From Prolixibacteraceae bacterium (GTDB taxonomy: Bacteria; Bacteroidota; Bacteroidia; Bacteroidales; Prolixibacteraceae), in NCBI GenBank assembly GCA_014380255.1, contig JACMKG010000300.1, positions 1 to 5,109 of the forward strand: 5,109 nt of DNA, written 5' to 3'. How positions within the stretch are numbered: position 1 is the first letter of the stretch; the number at the start of each line of letters is the position of its first letter. This document shows positions 1 to 4,476 of this stretch, piece by piece. Under the pieces are notes generated by a model. That model had not been told where the DNA came from, did not search any database, and worked only from the letters and a program-made list of their open reading frames with translations. The position numbers and the translations under genes were made by a program.

Positions 1-134
1 GCTTTAGTCAGAAGTTCCTGCTCAATTTTGGCTTTTTCAAGCGACTGTGCAAAAATATTTCCAGATAAAATCAAGGCCAGCATCAGGGAGGATACCCCTT
101 TGATCTGAGAAAAAAGAACGAATGTCTTATTCAT
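1..134 (-). CDS. N-terminus of an exported protein (partial, runs off the window start)
   Basis: Reading the minus strand from ATG at 134 gives 44 complete codons that stay open to the window edge. The protein begins MNKTFVLFSQIKG, followed by a hydrophobic core (VSSLMLALILSG, residues 14-25) and a probable signal peptidase I site after NIFA at residue 29, so the mature protein would start QSLEKAK. An A|Q cleavage point is common in Bacteroidota exported proteins. The visible mature part (SLEKAKIEQELLTKA) is charged and looks helical, but it is too short to assign a family. No lipobox cysteine is visible, so a lipoprotein is unlikely. I see no TAnnTTTG promoter box immediately upstream. The function is unknown; export is the only inference I can support. 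Confidence 0.72.
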   Translation of the reverse strand, partial: MNKTFVLFSQIKGVSSLMLALILSGNIFAQSLEKAKIEQELLTK

Positions 135-178
135 AAGTATTTTGGTTTAAGATTAGTTCACATTTTAAGGCATTTAAA

Positions 179-298
179 TCAGCAAAGTAGATGACAAAAA
201 ACAGAGTTTTTCTCCTTTAAATTGTAGCCTTTCCCATTTTTTTTTAGCCAACTAATTTCCTGGTAGATTTGTATCAATCCTTCTACTATATCTTTCAT
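179..298 (-). CDS. Doubtful 39-residue frame, possible gene remnant
   Basis: On the minus strand, ATG at 298 opens a 39-codon frame ending in TGA at 179. It encodes a mostly hydrophilic peptide starting MKDIVEGLIQIYQEISWLKK. Its ATG overlaps the TGA that ends the upstream frame (295-456) in an ATGA arrangement, which is typical of translationally coupled genes. I recognise no family. The length, the AT-rich setting and the lack of any visible promoter make chance or a decayed remnant more likely than a working gene. Confidence 0.15.
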   Translation of the reverse strand: MKDIVEGLIQIYQEISWLKKNGKGYNLKEKNSVFCHLLC

Positions 299-456
299 TC
301 AACCACCTCCAAATATTTCACAATCAAATCCAGTGCATACGGTGAGATTACCTGGTTAATATTTTCCTGAAGTTCCTCTCCTCTCCTCTCCTCTCCTCTG
401 TCGATTTTAGGAACATTGGCCTGGAAAATATCAGTGTTGAGGTATTTTGATAAACT
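295..456 (-). pseudogene. Possible coding remnant spanning the CCTCT repeat
   Basis: The minus-strand frame from 456 down to a TGA at 295-297 is open for 53 codons. It has no ATG, and a TAA lies immediately upstream at 457-459. The second half has protein-like composition (ENINQVISPYALDLIVKYLE), while the middle is the low-complexity EEGRR-type product of the CCTCT repeat. It joins the next short frame through an ATGA overlap. It may be the tail of a decayed gene, but no family is recognisable and the whole frame may be chance. Confidence 0.15.
375..399. repeat. Pentanucleotide tandem repeat (CCTCT)x5
   Basis: Five perfect head-to-tail copies of CCTCT fill 375-399. On the other strand this is AGAGG, a purine-only tract. 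A five-base unit changes reading frame with each copy gained or lost, so such tracts can act as slippage sites. Here it lies in a frame without a recognisable start codon, so a switching role is not supported by what is visible. Confidence 0.9.
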
Positions 457-1014
457 TTACTGCGCCAATTCGACTTTTACTGTATCAAGTTATGAAAAAT
501 AGGCAAATAGATTGCTTTCTATCAAGTGAATGGTTTCCCAGTTCTGTCGTTTCTAATTCAGTCAGCTGATCAGTTAAATAAGTGACAATTAATAAATGTC
601 TGTTGTAGGATTCATTTTTTCGTCTTTTACAATGTGCTGACGAATCCCATGGCATTGAACCCTACATGGAAATAAAAAAAAGATTTTGCTTCCAATCATC
701 CTAATTCACTGCATTCTTATAGCAAGAAAAGACAATAGAATTAAAGAGCTTCAAAACAGAATAATAACAACTTAACGACGATTTTCCTGATTGGATTTTT
801 TCGATAAAATAACGAACCAAGTATAAAAGCCGGTGGATAGATTTTTGGGATCTCTCACACTCCATATCCCCGTTCTGAAGGTCAAGTTTTTCTTAATGCT
901 TAAATTTATATTCACTTTCGACATAGCAATCTTAACTCAGGTTTATACTCCCTTTTCCTTCAGCTATTCTAAGATTTCTAAATCATCGTACTTATGGGCC
1001 TTTGATTTGCTGAA

Positions 1015-1144
1015 CATTCCCTGAACTTTGCCTGCTTTAGATACCCATTGGTAACCCATCTGTAACCTTTCTGTATCTGAGGTTACAGAAAGGTTACAGA
1101 TGAGTTACAGATGAGTTACAGATGATGGCAAAGTACAGGCAATG
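1015..1144. repeat. 130-base long imperfect palindrome (potential cruciform or MITE-like element)
   Basis: Two 61-base arms (1015-1075 and 1084-1144) pair without any gap around an eight-base centre (TCTGAGGT). By direct count 48 of 61 positions are complementary. The inner 19 bp are perfect (CATCTGTAACCTTTCTGTA against its exact complement at 1084-1102). The next 23 bp match at 13 positions, and the outermost block is well kept, with CTGAACTTTGCC (1021-1032) pairing at 11 of 12 positions with 1127-1138. Conserved ends and a conserved core around a diverged middle resemble a small non-autonomous element or a structured binding region. No coding frame accounts for it. Confidence 0.85.
1093..1125. 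repeat. Three perfect 11-bp tandem repeats (GTTACAGATGA)
   Basis: GTTACAGATGA occurs three times in direct succession at 1093-1103, 1104-1114 and 1115-1125. A degenerate copy, GTTACAGAAAG, immediately precedes them at 1082-1092. The reverse-complement motif recurs in the opposing palindrome arm around 1051-1067. The 11-bp period is close to one helical turn, so equivalent bases face the same side of the DNA, as in cooperative protein-binding arrays. Confidence 0.9.
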
Positions 1145-1303
1145 CCGGATGGATGATCATTGGTTTATAATCCCTCATTAGGATGGGAGCTATCTATACT
1201 TTTTAATGGATAAAAGACACATCAAAAGGGTATTCAAAACAAAGGAATGGGTGGCACCAGCATTAACTTTTTTATCTTGCAGGAGGCTTTTGTTCATGGT
1301 TCG

Positions 1304-1329
1304 TTAGGATCAATTGCAATTGATCCTAA
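1304..1329. repeat. 26-bp perfect palindrome without spacer
   Basis: TTAGGATCAATTG (1304-1316) is followed directly by its exact reverse complement CAATTGATCCTAA (1317-1329). With no central spacer it would make a strained RNA hairpin, but it is an ideal two-fold symmetric DNA site. It lies 20 bases from the probable tRNA terminator. It could be a second terminator or stem for transcripts coming from either side, or a dimer-binding site; nothing visible decides between these. Confidence 0.85.
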
Positions 1330-1349
1330 ACATCGATTTGACCCCACTG

Positions 1350-1396
1350 AAAATTTAAAGCCTCACAAATCATTGATTTGTGAGGCTTTAAATTTT
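1350..1396 (-). terminator. Strong hairpin terminator of tRNA-Lys, probably bidirectional
   Basis: Two 23-base arms (1350-1372 and 1374-1396) are perfectly complementary around a single central base. Each arm holds a GCCTCAC-containing stem core flanked by TTTAAATTTT-type sequence, so on either strand the stem is followed by a T-rich run, as in an intrinsic terminator. It begins six bases beyond the tRNA 3' end on the minus strand, exactly where a tRNA terminator is expected. Because it is symmetric it could also stop transcription arriving from the left. Confidence 0.8.
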
Positions 1397-1402
1397 GTAA
1401 AG

Positions 1403-1475
1403 TGACCCAGCTGGGATTCGAACCCAGGACCCCATCCTTAAAAGGGATGTGCTCTACCTGCTGAGCTACTGAGTC
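1403..1475 (-). tRNA. tRNA-Lys(UUU)
   Basis: The minus strand folds into a complete 73-nt cloverleaf. The acceptor stem GACTCAG pairs with CTGGGTC (one G-T pair), with discriminator A at 1403. The D-arm contains AGCTCAGCAGGTAGAGC. The anticodon stem CATCC/GGATG encloses the loop CTTTTAA, giving anticodon TTT at 1442-1440, which reads AAA and AAG lysine codons. The T-arm is CTGGG-TTCGAAT-CCCAG. No CCA is encoded after the discriminator base, so the tail must be added after transcription, as is usual in Bacteroidota. A consensus promoter lies upstream and a strong hairpin terminator follows, so it appears to be a single-gene transcription unit. Confidence 0.97.
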
Positions 1476-1510
1476 ATCCTTAATTGAACTGCCTTTTTGT
1501 TAAGGCGCTG

Positions 1511-1541
1511 CAAAGGTACACGCAATTTTGTTTTTTGCAAA
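1511..1541 (-). promoter_or_regulatory. Bacteroidota-type promoter of tRNA-Lys
   Basis: On the minus strand a -7 box TACCTTTG (1518-1511) is preceded at exactly 19 bases by TTTG (1541-1538). This matches the primary sigma consensus known from Bacteroides, TTTG-N19-21-TAnnTTTG. The tRNA 5' end at 1475 lies about 35 bases downstream of the -7 box, leaving a short leader for RNase P to remove. This is the clearest taxonomic marker in the window. Confidence 0.85.
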
Positions 1542-1631
1542 TCTGAAATGCAATTAATCTGAAGAAAGCTGATTATTTTATAAACAACCAATTGTTAGCT
1601 TAATACTTAGGCCTGCTTAAAAAATTTAAAT

Positions 1632-1639
1632 TAATTTTG
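1632..1639 (+). promoter_or_regulatory. Candidate -7 box for the SDR gene (TAATTTTG)
   Basis: TAATTTTG fits the Bacteroidota TAnnTTTG -7 consensus. The upstream element is weak: only TTAG at 1607-1610, 21 bases away. If the box is used, transcription would begin a few bases after 1639. The in-frame TTG at 1637 would then lie inside the promoter, and GTG at 1667 would be the first usable start, behind a leader of roughly 20 bases. The box is short and AT-rich, so a chance match is possible. Confidence 0.4.
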
Positions 1640-1666
1640 CCTGTCATAAAACCAAACAACTTTTGT

Positions 1667-2470
1667 GTGAAAAATAAAGTAGTAGTGATAACCGGTGCGT
1701 CCTCGGGAATTGGCAGAGCACTGGCCAAGGAATTTGCCGCACTGGGTTCTAAACTATCATTGGCTGCCCGGCGTACAGAACTTCTGGAAGAGCTTCGGGC
1801 AGAACTCCCCAACACTGAAATTCTGATTACCACTACCGATGTGAGCAATGAAAACGATTGCCGCAACCTGATGGAACAAACCATCCAACGGTTTGGACAG
1901 ATTGATGTTCTGATAAACAACGCGGGCATTTCGATGCGGGCACTCTTTGAAGAGGTAGACCTGAAAGTGATACGTCAGCTGATGGATGTAAATTTCTACG
2001 GAACGGTTTATTGCAGCAAATATGCCTTACCTCATCTGCTGAAAACAAAAGGAAGCCTGGTGGGCGTTATTTCCATTGCAGGCTATGTGGGCCTGCCGGG
2101 AAGAACAGGCTATTCGGCTTCCAAGTTTGCCATGCGGGGATTTCTGGACACTGTTCGTATTGAAAACCTTAAAAAGGGATTGCATGTATTGGTGGCCGCA
2201 CCCGGATTTACGGCCTCGGAAGTTCGGCAGGCAGCATTGACCAATGACGGAACCCATCAGGGGGAAACACCGCGCGATGAAAGCAAGATGATGTCCTCGG
2301 AAGAATGTGCACGGCACATCGTACGAGCTATCGTGAAAAGAAAACGTGAACTGATACTTACCTTTGTGGAAGGGAAATTAACCGTCTTTTTGGGCAAATT
2401 CTTCCCTGCCCTACTCGACAAGCTTACCTACAGTCACATGGCTAAAGAACCTAACTCTCCGTTTAAATAG
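1667..2470 (+). CDS. Short-chain dehydrogenase/reductase (SDR) family oxidoreductase
   Basis: This is a classical SDR of 267 residues counted from GTG at 1667, a normal length for the family. The cofactor motif TGASSGIG is at residues 9-16, NNAG at 84-87, catalytic Asn109, Ser136, Tyr149 and Lys153 (YSASK), and the PG turn at 179-180. The paired Arg35-Arg36 after the second strand favour NADP(H) over NAD(H). It should be a cytoplasmic carbonyl or alcohol oxidoreductase; the substrate cannot be read from sequence. The basic, hydrophobic C-terminus could touch membranes or lipids, but that is speculation. No ATG start exists. TTG at 1637 would add ten residues (MPVIKPNNFC) atypical of the family and overlaps a candidate promoter box, whereas GTG places the Rossmann strand right at the N-terminus as in relatives. 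It stands alone upstream of a repeat-rich spacer and is oriented away from tRNA-Lys. Confidence 0.9.
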   Translation: MKNKVVVITGASSGIGRALAKEFAALGSKLSLAARRTELLEELRAELPNTEILITTTDVSNENDCRNLMEQTIQRFGQIDVLINNAGISMRALFEEVDLKVIRQLMDVNFYGTVYCSKYALPHLLKTKGSLVGVISIAGYVGLPGRTGYSASKFAMRGFLDTVRIENLKKGLHVLVAAPGFTASEVRQAALTNDGTHQGETPRDESKMMSSEECARHIVRAIVKRKRELILTFVEGKLTVFLGKFFPALLDKLTYSHMAKEPNSPFK

Positions 2471-2477
2471 GGGAATA

Positions 2478-2573
2478 GGCGGCTAGCTGTTGGCGGCTGG
2501 CAAGAAAGGCTTTGATTGAGTATCTTACAAGATGATAGCACAGGATTTTGCCAGAAGCTAGCAGCTAGCAGCC
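2478..2573. repeat. Imperfect inverted repeat after the SDR gene
   Basis: The segment 2478-2505 is complementary to 2546-2573 at 22 of 28 positions without gaps, enclosing a 40-base loop that itself holds a small ATCTT-AC-AAGAT hairpin (2522-2533). The arms are made of GGC/GCTAGC-type heptamers that continue as the tandem array at 2556-2597. It starts eight bases after the SDR stop codon, so it could serve as a transcription end or RNA-stabilising structure, though no T-tract follows. It could equally be a dispersed intergenic repeat. Confidence 0.65.
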
Positions 2574-2597
2574 AGTAGCCAATAGCCAATAGCCAAT
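2556..2597. repeat. Heptamer tandem array, consensus AGCYARY (six units)
   Basis: Six consecutive seven-base units occupy this span: AGCTAGC twice, AGCCAGT once and AGCCAAT three times. Reverse-complement units of the same family (AGCCGCC, AACAGCT) appear at 2478-2500, which is why the spacer folds on itself. The array ends 25 bases before the thioesterase start codon, so it lies in that gene's probable leader or promoter region. Unit number could vary between strains by slippage. Confidence 0.85.
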
Positions 2598-2622
2598 AAC
2601 ATTAATTAAACAATTCAACAGC

Positions 2623-3039
2623 ATGATTGTAACTGAAACCAAAATAAGGATTTATTACGAGGATACCGACCAGATGGGTGTTGTGTACTATGGTAACTAC
2701 GCCCGATATTATGAAATCGGGCGCACAGAGATGATCCGAGATCTTGGATTTACCTATAAGCAAATGGAAGAGTTGGGCATCATGCTGCCAGCCCGAAGCC
2801 TGAAGATTAACTACCTGAAATCAGCCTATTACGACGACTTGCTTACAGTGCGCACCATCGTGGATACAATACCCAGAGTAAAATTTCCCATTAGAACTGA
2901 GATTTACAACGAGAAGGGAGAATTAATCAATTCAGGGGAGGTGGTTTTGGTGTTTTATAGTTCCAGAACCAATAAGCCCGTTGCAGCTCCTAAATACTTT
3001 ATCGATGAAATGATGAAGTATTTCAAAGATGCAGATTAA
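2623..3039 (+). CDS. YbgC/4HBT-family hotdog acyl-CoA thioesterase
   Basis: The product has 138 residues, a normal size for a single hotdog domain. It would hydrolyse acyl-CoA thioesters in the cytoplasm; the natural chain is unknown. The family signature covers residues 11-36: YYEDTDQMGVVYYGNY followed by E31, R34 and TEM. Asp16 matches the catalytic Asp18 of the YbgC group. The position seven residues later, a histidine (His25) in H. pylori YbgC, is Tyr23 here. The start is the ATG at 2623; the next in-frame ATG (Met18) would cut into the signature, so the choice is safe. No Shine-Dalgarno sequence precedes it. Its stop codon overlaps that of the convergent LysE-family gene, leaving no room for a terminator between them. 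It follows the SDR gene in the same direction across a 152-base repeat-rich spacer, so cotranscription is possible but unproven. Confidence 0.92.
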   Translation: MIVTETKIRIYYEDTDQMGVVYYGNYARYYEIGRTEMIRDLGFTYKQMEELGIMLPARSLKINYLKSAYYDDLLTVRTIVDTIPRVKFPIRTEIYNEKGELINSGEVVLVFYSSRTNKPVAAPKYFIDEMMKYFKDAD

Positions 3040-3677
3040 AGCGCACTTTGGCTTTTCTGCAAAACTATAAAAACGGTTACCAAAACAAAGATAACAATCA
3101 ATACGCCTGCTGTCTTGTTGATCCACCAAAGCACCCGCAGGCTTATCTTGTGCCTGAAAAGGCTTACCAGACCGGATAAGGAAAACCACCATACCAAGGC
3201 GCCGGTAAATATTCCAAGAATGACAAAAAAGGAGTGATAGGGCTGCTCGAGGTGCATCGCTACTCCCGAACTGGTAAAGATTGCAAGAAAAACAAATACT
3301 GACAAGGGATTGGAGAAAGTGACCAGGAAAGTAGAAATGAGATCCTTGAAATGAGTATTTCCCCGAAGCCTGTTACGCTGCAGGTCGGATACAGGATCCT
3401 TGAAGAAGATATGAATACCCAATCCCAAAACGACCAATGCCCCCACGGACTGAAACAACACTTCATATTCGCGGATAAAATCAACGATATACGTAAGGCT
3501 AAAGCCTGCAATAATGGCATAAAGCGTATCAGACAAGGCTGCACCCATACCGGATAACAGACCTGCAGCACGACTTTTATTCACCGTTCGCTGAACAACC
3601 AACACCCCTATCGGCCCCAGTGGCACTGATACCAACAAGCCGATTAACATCCCCTTTGCAATCAACATTAAAAACAT
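3036..3677 (-). CDS. LysE-family exporter (amino-acid efflux type membrane protein)
   Basis: The product is a 213-residue, very hydrophobic protein with about six membrane segments, estimated at residues 5-28, 40-65, 72-92, 113-135, 149-173 and 184-207. The first segment carries the family hallmark VPLGPIGVLVVQRTV (Pro19, Gly21, Pro22), and the fourth carries Asn123-Pro124 as in LysE/RhtB relatives. The basic loop at 100-111 between segments three and four is also typical. Members export amino acids or similar small molecules from cytoplasm to periplasm; the substrate here is not predictable. The chosen ATG is at 3677; a second ATG three codons later (3668) is equally plausible. A TATTTTTG box lies immediately upstream, so the transcript may be leaderless or nearly so. 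Its 3' end overlaps the thioesterase gene tail to tail by four bases. Confidence 0.9.
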   Translation of the reverse strand: MFLMLIAKGMLIGLLVSVPLGPIGVLVVQRTVNKSRAAGLLSGMGAALSDTLYAIIAGFSLTYIVDFIREYEVLFQSVGALVVLGLGIHIFFKDPVSDLQRNRLRGNTHFKDLISTFLVTFSNPLSVFVFLAIFTSSGVAMHLEQPYHSFFVILGIFTGALVWWFSLSGLVSLFRHKISLRVLWWINKTAGVLIVIFVLVTVFIVLQKSQSAL

Positions 3678-3681
3678 GCGA

Positions 3682-3689
3682 CAAAAATA
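3682..3689 (-). promoter_or_regulatory. Candidate -7 box for the LysE-family gene (TATTTTTG)
   Basis: On the minus strand TATTTTTG fits TAnnTTTG and ends five bases before the ATG at 3677. No good TTTG lies 19-21 bases further upstream. If it is used, the RNA would start almost at the start codon, or at the alternative ATG at 3668 after a leader of a few bases. The AT-rich context makes a chance match possible. Confidence 0.35.
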
Positions 3690-3835
3690 TATGTTTTTTC
3701 AAGGAAACCATATCAGGTTTTGTTACAGCGTAACTTTTAATGGTTTAATTTTTACAGGCAAGCTTTTAAAATCCCTGAAAAGCTTATTCTGCTTATGAAT
3801 ATCAGCACTTAAAAACTCATTCGTTTACTTTATTT

Positions 3836-3857
3836 GACAGGCGTAGTTCGGCCTGTC
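3836..3857. repeat. GACAGGC/GCCTGTC hairpin
   Basis: Perfect seven-base arms GACAGGC (3836-3842) and GCCTGTC (3851-3857) enclose the loop GTAGTTCG. This is the most GC-rich part of the spacer and stands out from its AT-rich surroundings. It lies 85 bases before the 3942 start codon. It could be a dispersed intergenic hairpin repeat or part of the leader of that gene; no T-tract follows on the plus strand, so a terminator is unlikely. Confidence 0.65.
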
Positions 3858-3941
3858 GAAGGTGATCAAAAAGAAAGGATCAATATGTAAATCTATCCTC
3901 TTTATTTCGTATTTTTAGGTCGTTTAAAACAACGATGAAAA

Positions 3942-4472
3942 ATGGAAGAATTAGCAGTTGGAACACGTGTTGAACATCCCCGTTACGGTGAAGGAATCAT
4001 CAGTAAAGATAAAATCACTTCCTACGAAATATTCTTTGAACGGGGCGGCAAGACCGAAATTACCAAACGAAGCGAAGATCTTGAAGTAATAGAAACACCA
4101 GCCGAAAAGCCAAGAAATTCGCTCACGTTAAATGAAATTGAAAGGGTCATGAGGTATGTGCTCGATGAACAGGGAGCCTTGCAGGAAACAGTTGATTTAA
4201 ACGATAAGTGGACAGGCGGAAACATGATTCTTCAACCGGCTAATTCATCCCTTAAGGCCAAGGAAATTCCTATTGAAAGCTTTTTCCATAAAATTGTCAT
4301 GGTTCGCGACAGGCTCCGTGTGTTGGAACAAAACATCAACAGCCATCCCGGTTTAACGGACGAGGAGAAGGTAAACATGCAGCAATACATTACCCGTATT
4401 TACGGATCGCTTACCTCGTTCAACATTTTATTTTCAAACAAAGAACACCATTTCGTTGGTGCTAAATCATAA
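3942..4472 (+). CDS. Protein of unknown function with an N-terminal small beta-barrel-like segment
   Basis: The product has 176 residues with no signal peptide or membrane segment, so it is probably cytoplasmic. Residues 6-50 (GTRVEHPRYGEGII, then alternating short strands to LEVIE) have the G-x-x-V-x-H-x-x-Y/F-G-x-G-x-I/V pattern also seen in small Tudor/SH3-like barrels such as CarD-type and helicase C-terminal domains. This is a resemblance by eye, not a firm assignment. Residues 60-176 are mostly charged and helical and end in HHFVGAKS. I do not recognise the family. The ATG at 3942 is preferred because a nearby ATG at 3935 is in another frame that stops after 12 codons. The gene ends four bases before the next ATG, so it is probably cotranscribed with the secreted hydrolase, although nothing in either sequence explains the pairing. 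Confidence 0.82.
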   Translation: MEELAVGTRVEHPRYGEGIISKDKITSYEIFFERGGKTEITKRSEDLEVIETPAEKPRNSLTLNEIERVMRYVLDEQGALQETVDLNDKWTGGNMILQPANSSLKAKEIPIESFFHKIVMVRDRLRVLEQNINSHPGLTDEEKVNMQQYITRIYGSLTSFNILFSNKEHHFVGAKS

Positions 4473-4476
4473 AAGA

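Larger units (their letters stand above)
135..1014. other. AT-rich, gene-poor stretch
   Basis: These 880 bases contain no convincing gene. All frames are broken by frequent stops, and the DNA is clearly more AT-rich than the coding half of the window. The longest plus-strand frame (833-1024, 63 codons) has no recognisable domain, is rich in F, S, L and I as expected of random AT-rich sequence, and ends inside a palindrome. The only other items noted are a CCTCT tandem repeat (375-399) and two touching minus-strand frames (179-298 and 295-456). The stretch could be decayed coding DNA or an old insertion beside tRNA-Lys. Confidence 0.6.
3678..3941. other. Divergent intergenic region with three small hairpins
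   Basis: This 264-base spacer separates the leftward LysE-family gene from the rightward 3942 gene and so must hold promoters for both. It contains GTTAC-AGC-GTAAC (3722-3734), AAGCTTTT/AAAAGCTT with a ten-base loop (3760-3785), and GACAGGC/GCCTGTC with an eight-base loop (3836-3857). A near-consensus box TATTTTTA (3910-3917) precedes the rightward gene but has no clear partner element. No coding frame is supported here. Confidence 0.6.

Noticed and set aside
833..1024. 63-codon plus-strand frame beginning MDRFLGSL
   Set aside because: It is rich in F, S, L and I as expected of AT-rich non-coding DNA, has no motif or visible promoter, and its stop codon lies within the outer arm of the 1015-1144 palindrome.
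1015..1144. CRISPR array
   Set aside because: The 11-bp repeats are contiguous with no spacers, are far too short for CRISPR repeats, and no cas gene is present.
1166..1171. TATAAT as a -10 promoter box
   Set aside because: Bacteroidota primary sigma factors use TAnnTTTG rather than TATAAT; no gene follows and no -35 partner is apparent.
1600..2317. Three overlapping minus-strand frames (1600-1929, 1833-2048, 2027-2317)
   Set aside because: They lie opposite the SDR gene, whose motifs are complete and correctly ordered; the antisense frames show no domain and are shadows.
3351..3557. 68-codon plus-strand frame opposite the LysE-family gene
   Set aside because: It is antisense to a well-supported membrane protein gene and has no recognisable features.
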